Assembly: GCA_016630905.1 (NCBI GenBank)
Contig: WBMQ01000005.1
Span: 1,426,001 to 1,490,000 of the forward strand
Origin: Capillidium heterosporum
Taxonomy: Eukaryota > Entomophthoromycota > Entomophthoromycetes > Entomophthorales > Capillidiaceae
Reading direction: 5' to 3'
Length of the DNA: 64,000 bases
A program made the position numbers and the translations under genes. The first letter of the stretch is position 1. The number at the start of each line of letters is the position of its first letter. Under the pieces are notes generated by a model. The model saw nothing but the letters and a program-made list of their open reading frames with translations, was not told where the DNA came from and made no database searches. This document shows, piece by piece, positions 1 through 10,619 of this stretch.

Positions 1-1543
1 TTTTGCCGCGAAAAGAGCCACTGCCGCCTCATGATATTGGTTTCCAATGTAATGGTTAATTGGCATAACTAGGACGGTGAAAAGGATTGTTACAAAGGTA
101 ACCCAGCCCACGATACTGTAAAGATAGTAAATAGTTACGATAAGTTGAATCGGGACGATGTATACGAACTCCGATTGCTCGAAGAGGCTTGAGAGGTCAT
201 CTGCATCCTTCGACATCAAGTTAATGATTTTACCACTATCAAAATTTGCTTCAGAGGAGATGTCGCGACGCTTTAATACCTTTGCATAAACTTGGGACAT
301 GACTACCGATTTAGCTTGGGTACCAAGTCGCATACCGTAGAACAGAGATTGGGAACCACATATCGACTTCAACACTACGGTTAAAAACATGCATAGGACT
401 AGAATGTAGCCGTACTCTTGGTTCGAAAGGTTGAAAGGCGGTTTAGGGGATGATTTGTCGTCCCCCATCAACAGAAGAAACTGGTTGAGCAATACTGGTG
501 CCATTAACTCAAATACAAGTGTCAGGATCGAATAGATGAACTGGATCAAGATACTGTCCCAGAACATTAAAAACATTCGATACAGGAGTGAGAACTTGTC
601 ATTAAAGCCTGAAAATTTGTCGTTGAGGTGAGCTGCCTTCTCGTCTGGATGCAGATCAAATATATCCTCCGGCTCGATATCCTTGTTGTAACCTAAATCC
701 AGTAGAGGTTGGATCCATTCGAAAGTGAGAATCGACAAGTAGGTGCTATAGGGCTCGGGTGAGGGGTAGAGCTTGGAACCTTTGGCTAGCTCACTTAGCT
801 TATAAACCGAACTATTGATCAAAAGAGAGTTCGAAAGGATAAGGACATCAAAGACAATGCTCAAGCCACTTAGTAAAACTATAATTAGTGGCAGTGAGAA
901 TATGTCATATGATAATATAAGGTGCATGTTATAGCTGTCTAGCACCGTCGTAGCAAACGTTAGGGTGCGAATTGTGTAAAGCACTGGTAGACTACTGCTG
1001 TAGACTGAAAGGATATTCAAGTAGCCCCAAAACCCCAAGTTGACTAAATAGTGCAGCTGAAACCCGTTGTAGTGCCATTTAAGGGAGCCAAGAACCAATA
1101 TTATCGTCAACTGATATTTGAGGAACTTAGTCAGCTTCCGGCTGTACGCATGTAAATCGGTCAAGAATTTCAAAGTTGATTTGGAGATGTTCGTTGTTGG
1201 TACGGCTGAGTAGCTTGAACCTTGAGTCGCATTCAAAATTGGCGTCTCTTCGTTTTCTATATTTTTATGCTCATGTTGATTACGTGCCGATAAGTTTAAA
1301 TTGCCGGTCACCGACAGCAGTATTAGGTAAATAAAGGATAAAATGATAAAGACCAGTGGCACTATCACTTTGAGAAAGCTATAAATGGTTAGTTAAAGTC
1401 AACAATAAAAACTTACAAGGCGTCGAAGCAGTACGTCTCCGCATCTTTGGTATTGGTAGGCTACTATAGAATTAGTAAAGTTGAAATTGAAATTTAGCTA
1501 CCCAATACCCAAATGTCTTGCACAATCCTTGCAGAGGAACCAT
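1..1543 (-). CDS. ABC transporter, ABCC/MRP-type, N-terminal part (runs off window)
   Basis: The reverse strand reads open from a start at 1543 to base 1, about 488 residues after removal of two short introns (about 1461-1501 and 1379-1416). It begins MVPLQGLCKTFGYW. The first membrane segments follow (VIVPLVFIILSFIYL), then a linker with EWIQPLLDLGYNKDIEPEDI, typical of ABCC proteins just before the first core membrane domain. Next come helices with FIYSILTLVFELMAPVLLNQ, GMRLGTQAKSVV and DSGKIINLMSKDADDLSSLF, the conserved ABCC stretch that couples the membrane domain to the nucleotide-binding domain. Known members export glutathione, glucuronide or bile-salt conjugates across vacuolar or plasma membranes. 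The nucleotide-binding domains lie outside the window, so substrate and subfamily cannot be told. No stop interrupts the visible part. The exact acceptor of the first intron is the least certain point. Confidence 0.9.
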
Positions 1544-3313
1544 ATGTAATGCAAAGGTGTTAAGTTGAAAACGCTACTTAGGTCAAGTGAGCTTTTTGGC
1601 AGGCTCGAGTTGGCCTCATATTTATATCAGCTCACCTGGACACTAAAATCCGCCAAGTATAGCGTCGTCTAAAATATACTGAATCGATTCAGAAGCGTCC
1701 ATTACCTTTTTCTCATTTTTCTTTAGGAAGAATCTATTATTCTAGCTTGAAGCAGAAATTTCAATTACTTTAGCTTCCGAATAAGCCTTATCAGATCTAA
1801 TAGGAACTTTTCAAATTCCAAGTTTAGAAAGTTTTGGTAAGTCCGACTAATGAACAAAGGGTCTCGTTCTGCGAAGTAAAACTTTAGAGCGCAACTACCT
1901 TTGGTCTTTACTAAAGCTATATTTACCTATCACCCGGGTCCATGATCACTATCGTATGAAGCTATCCCTGCCTATTGATATTTCAAGCTAAAAATATTGA
2001 CTTTGAAAACTTGAAATTCACCAGCCCTTTGTTCAAGTCAAGATATCAACCTATAAATAGAAACTAGTATAACTGCACTGCTGTGTTGTAATCTCAATAA
2101 ACTGGTAATTTCCATCACAGTTCTTGAGGCTAATTAACTTTGCTATAATAGCGAATACCCTTACCCATTCTGCTTTGACAGTAACTCTATACCACTGCTT
2201 CTTTAAAATACAATGCGTTTTAGTTTAAACTTCAAGTATTTATACAGCAAGCGTGATAGTTCAAGTTTAAAAGATGGTTATTTTCTGAACAATTTCTCAA
2301 ACTTTTACATAAAAGGTGATGGTTCATTCCAAATCCTCTTGAAGAGTAAAATAATAAAGGCAAGTAGATTTATCGGGTATGGTAGACTGGAGTATCACTA
2401 GTGCAAAATGTTAAGGGTGGTTATAAAGTAAGGTACTTGAATTGTGCTAGCATCCTATTTTCAAAGTGTACGTAACTTTTTGCCGTATACTTGGACAAAA
2501 GAAAGTTTTCAACAATGTGGGAACATATCTCCTTCAATTGTAATCTTATGGAACAGCAACTACATGCATCGATAAGTAATGTTGGATTATATCTCTAAAT
2601 GTAATTTCTTTTGATGGAATCGTAATTTAAGGAGAATTTATCGACATAGCAACCTTGTAGCTGTAACTATCAATCTCTACTAAAAGTTACAAACCTTAAA
2701 CTTTGGGAAGTTATACTAAATAAAGAATATATTTACTTTTAGTATTTGCACAGAATTTATATTTGAATCAAAATGCGATGTTTACCTAAAAGATACTATT
2801 GTGAAATAGCTTTATAGTGGTGGCTAAGGCCTAGAAGATATATTATAAGGGTTTAAGTTGAACTAGTTACAATCAATAGGTTTGCCAATTGGTTATATGT
2901 TAGCATATGAAATTGGGCTTGACTATACATCCATTTAGTAGCGCTAAATGCAAACTGAAGATCAGGTTGAAGGATATATAGAAAGCTGGTTGAAATTTCA
3001 AGTCAATGGAACTAAGCCTAGTGAGTCAAACATAATATGCCTTGTCAAGCAGCATGCTTATCAAGAAAATACATATAGGCCCACTAACTCTATATCGGAG
3101 CGAAACTTCCTCCACTATATACACGTTTTAACATCATTTATATATATCAATAGAAGCCCACGTTACTATGCTATAGTAATATTTGAATATAATAGTAATA
3201 TATATGGTTAAAACTAGTTAGATAAAAAATAGAAAATATTCAAATTATAAATCCGATTTAATTATCAAAGCAGTATCTCGTCAGAAGACAAGGGCTCAAC
3301 ACTTATGAAGACT
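1544..3313. other. Intergenic, no convincing gene
   Basis: About 1.8 kb of AT-rich DNA between the ABCC start and the INO1 stop. Two short plus-strand reading frames occur: 62 codons at 2213-2401 and 87 codons at 2948-3211 (starting MQTEDQVEGYIESWLKF). Neither shows a domain, splice sites or a recognisable relative. The second has a more protein-like composition but remains unsupported. The part next to 1543 presumably holds the ABCC promoter. Confidence 0.5.
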
Positions 3314-4945
3314 TTAGTGGAAAGCCTTAGCTTCCAACATCATGTCGTTCTGGGGGTCGAGACCGAGGCAGGCTCTGAAGACGTTCTCCATAGCGTTACG
3401 CTGCTTGGCCAAAGCGTTGACAACCTGGGTACCAGGTGGGACCATAGGGGCCTTGAGCATGTAGGAGAGGATGCTCAAAACTGAGTGGAAGGGGGCATAG
3501 TCGTCCATCTCCTTGATCTTGTACTGGATACGGGTCATGAGCTCGGTGATGATGACCAGATCCAAGATTAAGGGACTGGCCAAGAGGGAGTCCTCGCAGG
3601 TGTTGTAGGTGGAGATGGTGTTGCGGCCACCCATAAAGATCTCACTGACGTACTCGTCCAAGGCACGTTTGCTGTCACCGACAGCGGGGACGTACTTAAT
3701 CACGACGACGTGGTCAGGATGCTCATCCTTAGCGTAGAGGATCTGGTTGGCGGCGACCATGTCGTCGACAACGTTGGACTTGCTGATTTCTTTGGAGCGG
3801 AACTGCTGAGGAGCACTCAAGTTCTTACCGTCATTGTTGCCGAGGTGATTGTAGCTGGTGATGGAGATGGGCTTGATACCGGCGTTGACCAAAAAGTCGA
3901 CTAGGACAGACTTAACCTTGGTCTGACCCGACTTGAAGTCATCACCTCCGATGTAGACGAGGTTACGCTCGGCGAATTCGACACACCCAGGGACAAAGGT
4001 GTTTTGAGGGGACCCGTTGATGAAGGGAGAACCTTCCATGATCGAGGCCAAGGCGAAGATGGTGGATGGAGCTATTTCGGGATGGCTCTGAGCAACGGCT
4101 TTCAACAAGTTGTCGGCAGTATCATTTACACCTTCAGTGATGGTGGCGAAACGCTCAGTGTTGGCAGTCCAGATAACAATGACCTTGTCAAGCTGGTTGG
4201 CGGCCTTGAAGTTACGGATGTCGGCACGGATCTGCTCCAAGTGGGCCTGCTTATCCTGACCAGGGATGACATTGTTGGCACGTTCACACTGGTTGGCAGC
4301 GATGAAGTCGGGGTAATAGATCGAGGGCATGGGCTTCATAGTACGGAGCTCATCACGGACCTGGCGCTGCAAATCGTAGTCCAAAACCTGGGCGCGTTCC
4401 ATAGAAGCGGCCAAGTCGAAATCGCTGATATCCCAACCACCTAAGACCAAATCGTTGGGGTGGACCATGGGCAAGATGTCGCGGAAGGGGATGTAGCAGT
4501 CGTCACCTTTCTCGTCGATTCCGATTTTCAAGGTGGAGGCCATGACGAGGGAGCCAAAGTAGTTGGGGGACTTGACACCTTCCTTAGTGTGCCATTGGGT
4601 ACGGTTACGGTTGGCGATGATACTGGCAGTCAAAGTGGATCCGTTGTTTCCGCCCCAACCTACCATCAACATACTAAAAAGAAAAACTCAATACAAAAAT
4701 ACATAGGTAATAAAAACTTACCCGACTTTGGGGACTTTAACTTCGGTCTTGAACTGGTATTCGGTGGAGATGGGCTTGACAAGGAGGTTGCCAGATTCAT
4801 CTTTGGTAACTTTGGCATTCTTGTAGTGATAGTCAGCCAAGATGTAATCTTCGGTGTACTGAGTGTTCTCGGAATCGATCTTCAACTTGAGACCACTGTC
4901 GGTGGTGGGGGTAGCTGAGGTGAAAATAGGGTTGGCGGGAGGCAT
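3314..4945 (-). CDS. INO1: Inositol-3-phosphate synthase
   Basis: Converts glucose 6-phosphate to 1D-myo-inositol 3-phosphate with NAD, the committed step of inositol and phosphatidylinositol synthesis, in the cytosol. Two exons: 4722-4945 and 3314-4673, joined in frame across a 48-nt intron. The total is about 527 residues, the usual length of the family. The NAD-binding glycine loop [14 protein letters not shown] straddles the junction. Other family blocks visible are [74 protein letters not shown] and [14 protein letters not shown]. The lysines used in catalysis fall in these conserved blocks. The codon use is C/G-rich at third positions compared with surrounding genes, as for a highly expressed gene. 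Frame is fully intact. Identification is secure from alignment with the yeast Ino1 sequence as I know it. Confidence 0.98.
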
Positions 4946-5028
4946 ATTATCAAAGGTAATAGGATCGAGGGTTTATGTAGTGGGTTTACTTAGCGGTCTT
5001 GGGCTTGGGGCTAAGTCTCTTAAATCCT

Positions 5029-5067
5029 CTGAAAGCATGTCAGTACGTATATCAAAAAGAACCTTAC
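5029..5067 (-). other. Likely 5'-UTR intron of INO1
   Basis: On the reverse strand a 39-nt segment starts GTAAGG, holds the branch-like TACTGAC and ends CTTTCAG. This matches the shape of the coding introns in this window. It lies between the TATA box and the INO1 start codon, and no upstream ATG is found between it and the start. Inferred only from sequence signals. Confidence 0.5.
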
Positions 5068-5263
5068 CGATGTGGGTTGTGGACCGAACTTAGTTGGTTG
5101 GAAAACGTCTTGAAGGTTGTTATTGCTTAAAAATTCGAAAAAAACTGGATCGTGGCTAGTTTCTTCGAATGTTTAGATATTAGATTTTTAGTTCAAAAAG
5201 GGGTTTTCTTTTCTGAAGTAAAAGCTGAGAGAGTATATGGGTTGGAAATGCATCCAGTTCGCC

Positions 5264-5270
5264 TTTTATA
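5264..5270 (-). promoter_or_regulatory. TATA box of INO1
   Basis: TATAAAA on the reverse strand about 320 bp upstream of the INO1 start, with the proposed 5'-UTR intron in between. No inositol-responsive CATGTG element was recognised. Confidence 0.5.
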
Positions 5271-5899
5271 CCTCTCCACACTTTCCAACTGGCTATTTTG
5301 TCGATAAAGATTTTGGGCACTTGTAATTGGCGTGCCCTAAATTTTCATTTCCTATTTTCCCGTCCAAAACTTGCATCGAAAGCTTGCTTAATCCTCTCAT
5401 ATTCGGACTTGGTTTTTCCTCTAAGCCAAACCATACTAGTGTATGATTTTAATTGGCGGAGTTAATTATATAGTTAGAATGGTTTAGGAGCTTGGCGTTG
5501 TGTTGAAATATAATTTGCCAAATTGAACCATTTTCTAATCAGTATATCTTATTTAAAATGAAATACAGAAGGAAAAGCTAGCTACACTTGTTTAAGCCGA
5601 TATCCGGTCCATATCCAGAATATAAGGCCCATTGCCGGCTAACTGAATTTTACCAATATAGATACTATAAATCTAGTTAATGGAGGATATGCCAGCCTAA
5701 AACTGTAGTTTTCTCATAAAACAATAGGTATGTTAACCTGAAGTTTAACAGAGTGAATGTAAATATCACCTTTGGATGTAAAAGTTTGGCCTTATAAAAT
5801 ACATCTATATCAATCGTTTTAATTGGCTTTTTAAATTGCTAGCCAATTTCTAGGAACAAAGTTGATTATTTTCAGAAACCAGCTCATGAATTTGAAGTG
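5271..5899. other. Intergenic, upstream of INO1
   Basis: AT-rich DNA with no reading frame of note. The right end would contain the promoter of the small gene proposed at 5900. Confidence 0.5.
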
Positions 5900-6073
5900 A
5901 TGGAAGATAACGACACTACAGTAAAAGAGTACCTGGAAAAGTACAACACCATCTTAGCACTATCGACCCAAAATCTACACCAGATGAATATCGCTTTGAA
6001 AAGTTTACTGGACAACTTAGAGCCGCAGGTAAATAAACTTGTTATCAAGACTAGCAACGCAAGTAAGCAATAG
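5900..6073 (+). CDS. Small hypothetical protein, 57 residues, coiled-coil-like
   Basis: An open frame of 57 codons starts MEDNDTTVKEYLEKYN and continues with a regular pattern of leucines (ILALSTQNLHQMNIALKSLL) that suggests one amphipathic helix or short coiled coil. It ends in NASKQ. Residue usage looks coding: acidic start, alternating polar and hydrophobic positions, and no runs of K/N/I/F typical of random AT-rich frames here. It resembles small subunits of kinetochore or vesicle-tether complexes in size and shape, but I recognise no specific family. A donor-like GTAAAT lies at the CCGCAG/GTAAAT junction, so the real gene could be spliced. Confidence 0.35.
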   Translation: MEDNDTTVKEYLEKYNTILALSTQNLHQMNIALKSLLDNLEPQVNKLVIKTSNASKQ

Positions 6074-6736
6074 TCAACATTTATTTTCGACAACCTATTG
6101 CTACCTTTACATGACCACTAGATTATTACTATTCAAAATTTTTAACTTTTGTAAAAGTTTAAATTGGAATTTGTTTTTTCAAAGTTTTAGTTATATATAA
6201 ACATCTTATTCATTCAGAGAAATTGGAGCCGCAGCTTGATAGGGCTTTCCTTTCGGTTCGAAAATAAACTGGTGACTACGATATAAGCTTCCATCCTCCT
6301 TCAGTTTAACATTCCAAAATTTTCAATGGTGAGCTAAGTAAAACTAGTATACTTTTATACTATATTACTGCCTTTGATGGGAATTTGTTTTTATAATGAT
6401 TTTAAATTGGAACCTGGTACTAATTTGAACAACCTTTTCAACATTTATTAAAAAACGAGGTGTGAAGTTTACTAAAAGCAAATTAAAATGTATTGACTGT
6501 ACTAGGATTATTTATTTTATGTTATAATACTACCAGTCGATAAATTTAATCTTGAGTTACTTTATATATCTACAAATTAGGCGTTCTACCTAAAAACCAC
6601 TCAAAGAGGCCATCAAGAGATGACCACAGTTTCAATTAAACCATATTATTAGACTTCAGATCCTCTATATATTAAAAAGTCACTTTGACATTGACAACTG
6701 CATTTTTCCAGCCGAGACCAAGGTGGCGACAACTTT
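6074..6736. other. Intergenic, nothing recognised
   Basis: AT-rich, no coherent reading frame. It ends at the decayed F-box/LRR gene. Confidence 0.5.
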
Positions 6737-7672
6737 TTAACCTAGCCAAGACGGTAAAAAGCTTATATCTAAGCTGAGTGCATAGATGTAGTTGAAACTA
6801 AATAGGTTTAAGATGTAGTTGAAGTTGAAGGTGCTTGCGGAAAGTCTACTGTCGATACTCAGGTGGTGTAGGCTGACCAACGCTTCGAAAAATAGTGGGA
6901 TAGAGCCTTCACTAGGGCCGTAACTAAATTGGATATCTAGTTTGTTGAAAATCCTGGATTTAGCTATATCCCTTACTACAATAACATCAAGCAGGCCGAT
7001 ATCCAAACTGGTTAGGTGGGACCAACTTCCGTTGAGTATTGCCCACTTGTCACCATCACTGCGCGATTTTAAAGTTACTACCTGGGAGTCGAACAGGTAA
7101 TTACAGTACAAACTCAAGTATCAGTAGGTCATCTGGTAGTTCAATAATTTTAGGTTATATTTCTACAAAGCCTAAATGGAGCATCTTCAAATTTCTAAAG
7201 CTACAGTGAATATATTGAAATACCAATCCTTCCACATAGCAATCTATGCAGTTTAGGTACTACAGATTATCTTTAGCCAGGCTATTTATGTGAAATTTTC
7301 TAGATGTGTAGAATTACAAAGTCAATTGATCAATAGTTGGGAATGGCAAAAGATTTAGCAAATACCCTGTACTCTACCAACTTGAAGTTGGAAATACAGT
7401 AGTAGCTATATTGCTTGAAACTATCGACTTCAAGTTAACGTAGATGTTGATTCCAAACCTCTACTTACCTCTGGTGATGCCAGCCTTTACGGTGAACTTG
7501 GGGCAGTGTTCGGTTCAATCGGTTCGCTTGAAATAAACTGCATCGTGGAACATAAAAGGTAGGAAAGTTGTTGGAGCATTCGGTTGAGGAAGCTTAGGTT
7601 ACATCAATTTTTGCAAGCTAAATTTAATGCTATCACCTCAAGTGGCTCTAAGAGATGTTGATTTAGCCCCAT
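6737..7672 (-). pseudogene. Decayed F-box/LRR gene, left copy
   Basis: The last part (6737-7117) is an open stretch with leucine-rich-repeat-like lines such as HLTSLDIGLLDVIVVRDI and EALVSLHHLSIDSRL. These resemble the repeat region of the F-box gene at 46.9-48.1 kb. Just upstream, another frame gives HCSFRNLKMLHLGF, matching SSFRNLKAFHLNF of that gene. The F-box head falls inside the left arm of the inverted repeat (about 7484-7672), where it is nearly identical to the head of the right copy. Several stops and frame changes separate the pieces, so no full protein can be made. F-box proteins normally recruit substrates to SCF ubiquitin ligases; this copy is inferred to be dead. Confidence 0.65.
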
Positions 7673-8919
7673 AGTTGTACTTGAGTCTAAACAGCGTTTA
7701 ATTTAAAGGGTTTGTTGGAATAAAACTGCTTACAGCATCTTGCTGATGTTTTGATAAACCCTCTTGATGAAAGGTATACTGAGGAGCAAGCTTCAATGAA
7801 GCTGTTCTCTTACCTACGATTCAAAACTTCTCAATTAGAACATTGTAAAGGATGGCAACTAATCTGAGATATCTTTGCGCTCTACAGTAAATAGATCGAC
7901 GCCATTTTCAACCCCATATTTGCTCATTGCATTTCAAAACTGTACAAACCTACACCTGCTAAGGACCTTATATAGATGCATTGTGTAGTTTTGGCAAAAA
8001 CTACTATTACCATTAGGTATATGGAAACAAAGCAGTGCAACTCAAATGAATTTGGTGCCCTATATCTCTTCCACGCTGATCCTATCCTAAATGCACTCTA
8101 TATACTACCTACCAATAGCTCCCTATTCCCTTCATATGCATCATATTGTATCGTATAATCATCTGTTCAACTCTATTCTATACATGCAGTATCATACTCA
8201 GTATCAACAAACCTTCAATAGATATCTGTCCTACAGATAAGGCTATATATTTCCACTTCATGCCCCCTCTTCCCTTTAGACGATAACTCAACCGTATTCA
8301 AGCCCATCCTAATATCTGCCATGGTCATCTGTTCCTATCACGTTTTTGATAAATACTATTCTGTGTATCGATAAATTCAACCATATTCTAGCCTTCATAT
8401 AGGTATACATTAACTTTATCCGATGTATAAGGCAATACATTTCCAACCATTGCATCCCTATTTCCTTTTAGATGATTTTTTGGTAATACTTGAGCACGTC
8501 ACGCTTCTTACTAATCATTGGGTCTGGTCACATTTTCATATACGATATTCTATGGGAATGTCGACAAATTTTGAACCTATAGATATCGTACATGCATCTT
8601 TATACCCCAATCTAGATACATGTTTTGGCAGTGTTCAGATATAGGGTGCCTTTTATTGATCACGGGTTTATGTACCATATCTTTTCTGAATGTCGTCAAT
8701 TTCGAACATATATCTATCGTACCGACAATAATACATTGGCTTCGTCTGAATTTTAAAACTTCACAATTCTAAACTACCATCACCATATCTAACATCAAGT
8801 ATATTTTTGATAGTGTTCAAATGCATCACACTTTTAATGATTATGCTTTTTATCTTTACATCGAGATTTGATCACCTACTATCTTAGATAAATCATATCA
8901 TTGCTATATTTCCATTAAT
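7370..8919 (+). repeat. Inverted repeat, left arm (1,550 bp)
   Basis: This stretch is the reverse complement of 12605-14153. Coordinates pair as x and 21524-x over most of the arm. The few differences seen are a single-base indel near 7425 (TTGCTTGAAA versus TTGCTGAAA) and a small compensating pair near 8385. Identity begins abruptly at TACTCTACC and ends abruptly at CCATTAAT. No terminal motif or target-site duplication flanks it, so it does not look like a simple transposon end. The outer 300 bp hold the head of an F-box relic; the rest is repeat-like, non-coding sequence. Confidence 0.93.
8228..8720 (+). repeat. Degenerate direct repeats inside the left arm
   Basis: Within the arm, segments recur with drift. 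ATAAGGC at 8237 and 8427 begins matching blocks of about 55 bp (190-bp offset). A TCGATAAATTCAACC-like block near 8369 recurs near 8562 (about 193 bp), and a GAATGTCG block at 8556 recurs at 8688 (132 bp). The mirrored set lies in the right arm. Function unknown. Confidence 0.6.
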
Positions 8920-9973
8920 GAATGCCTTTACTTTTATATAGTATATATTCCACATTGAAGTCCTGCTGTAGAAAGGAGTCTTCCACTGATAATTATCAAA
9001 ACTCCGTTCTCAGAGGCCTAACTTTAGAATGGGGAAACCGTCACAAAGACTTCAACAAAGTTCAGAATCAACTTCCTTCTCTATCAATTGCTTTCTATAT
9101 GATGCACTTTTATCGAGCCATTCCTATAGCCGGTTTTCGCCAGTGTATATATCTAAAATAGAATTCATTCTATTAATATATTGATTCTATTACCTTATCC
9201 TACAAACTCCTATAGTGCTTTATAGGCTTTACTAAAATTAGGTAAAAACCTACACAATGACTAAACCCACTAAGTTAAAAGTATAGGTGAGAAAGGTGTA
9301 AATCAATGGCTTTAACTAAAAGAAGTAATTGTTGAATATAATTCGATCAAGAATCTTCCTTTTTGTTGCTAGTTCTTGTATACCTGTTTCTTTAGGCCGT
9401 ACGCTTCTAAAATCCACTTGGAAATATATTTGGAAGTTGGGGTATATAAAAATGCAAAGTATTATGAACCACAGTTATAAGGAGTAAAATCAAATAAGAC
9501 TATCTCAAACGATAAAAGGAGTAAGCTATTAAATTCCAAACTCCAGTTTTTCAAATCGGTTGAAACGCTACTATCTATCAAACTTTATTGATAAGGTTGA
9601 TAGATTGCGCGTTCACTAACAAAGTGATGATTGTATAAGTTAGAAGAACATAAACAAACTGCTATCATAAAGTTAGTAATACAATAAAGATAGGAGATAC
9701 TAGTCAAGTATATAGCGCATTTATAATTTATTACAAGATATTATAGTAGACAGGTAAGATAGGAGAAAACAATAAACAAAACTTTGGTGGCTATAGTAGC
9801 CATTTTGGATTAAAGTAGGAGAGTAGCGAAGGACACATGGAAACTTAGAATAAAGACTGTGGCAACCCTAACTTCATAGTTAATCAGGTTAGTAGGCAGA
9901 GATTATATCGATTGGAAACAACGGCAAAGGGGAGGAGTAGAAAACGGCAACGGTAGTATTAACATAAAAGAAT
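8920..9973. other. Spacer of the inverted repeat, left of the cyclin gene
   Basis: About 1 kb with no recognised gene. A 79-codon frame at 8922-9161 has no family signal. The 3' untranslated end of the cyclin-like gene presumably enters from the right. Confidence 0.45.
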
Positions 9974-10469
9974 TCAAGGGTAGTAGATAGCTAGGAACAA
10001 GTCGGTCTTGTGTTGAATCAAGTACTGCTTGACTTCGGCCTTCTTAATAAATATGTCGTCCCCCAGTATGGTCATTACTTGGAACTCGAACTGAGAGATC
10101 TGACCCTTGGAGTAGTAGTTGTTGGAAGCTTCGGAGAAGTGCGAGTTCTTGAAAGGTTCCTTGGTGATCTTGCAAGCTAGTCGCAACTGCTCCTGTAAAG
10201 ATTCGGTGTAAGCAGTCGTCATACAAAATGGATTTGGAATCCAACTTGGCTAACACCTTCTCACAGTAGATCAAAGCTAAAGTTGCAGTACCCCGTTGAA
10301 TCTGAACTATTGATAATAGGTTCTCTACATAGTAGATGAACCCAGGTAGATAGTAGTTGAAGATTCGAGGGATGAGGATAGGCGATTTGGAGGTCAAAAA
10401 TTCAGCCGTAAAGAAGTTGTAGTTGGGGAAGGGTTGGTAGATGGGTCGGTTGTTCAATGCTAATTTCAT
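9974..10469 (-). CDS. Cyclin-like protein (PHO80/PCL type) with apparent frame break
   Basis: The first frame (start 10469) reads PILIPRIFNYYLPGFIYYVE, then a helix with TATLALIYCEKVL, then ILYDDCLHRIFTGAVATS. These correspond to the first helices of a cyclin box, including the RI-F-A position that normally reads HRLLLTA. A second frame, overlapping near 10177-10184, continues with LACKITKEPFKNSHFSEASN, NYYSKGQISQFEFQVM and ILGDDIF. That is the usual KF-DD--N--Y-K-GGIS--E-N pattern of Pho80-like cyclins. The switch needs one base change, so the gene is either hit by an assembly indel or a young pseudogene. Such cyclins activate Pho85/CDK5-type kinases in phosphate, glycogen and cell-cycle control. 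Total about 165 residues, short for the family. It sits alone in the spacer of the inverted repeat. Confidence 0.6.
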
Positions 10470-10589
10470 ATCGAATAAACTGTTGTCTCGTTTAGATATG
10501 AATGTGGCGATTTATATGGAGATGGAAATGGCAAAGTTTGAAATTAGGTTGAGAAATTTAAAATTTATCCAACTTTTAATGCGGTAGCC

Positions 10590-10598
10590 TATTTATAT
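10590..10598 (-). promoter_or_regulatory. TATA box of the cyclin-like gene
   Basis: ATATAAATA on the reverse strand, about 120 bp upstream of the start at 10469. A clear TATA box at this distance favours a gene that is, or recently was, transcribed. Confidence 0.5.
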
Positions 10599-10619
10599 CC
10601 CATTTGACTTTCAAAATAT

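Noticed and set aside
3710-4918. Long plus-strand frames opposite INO1
   Set aside because: Antisense shadows of a strongly codon-biased gene; the reverse-strand protein is certain.
7976-8158. Identical 60-codon frames in both arms (also 8423-8644) as genes
   Set aside because: They are identical only because the arms are identical. Composition is not protein-like, no domain is seen, and they overlap degenerate tandem repeats.
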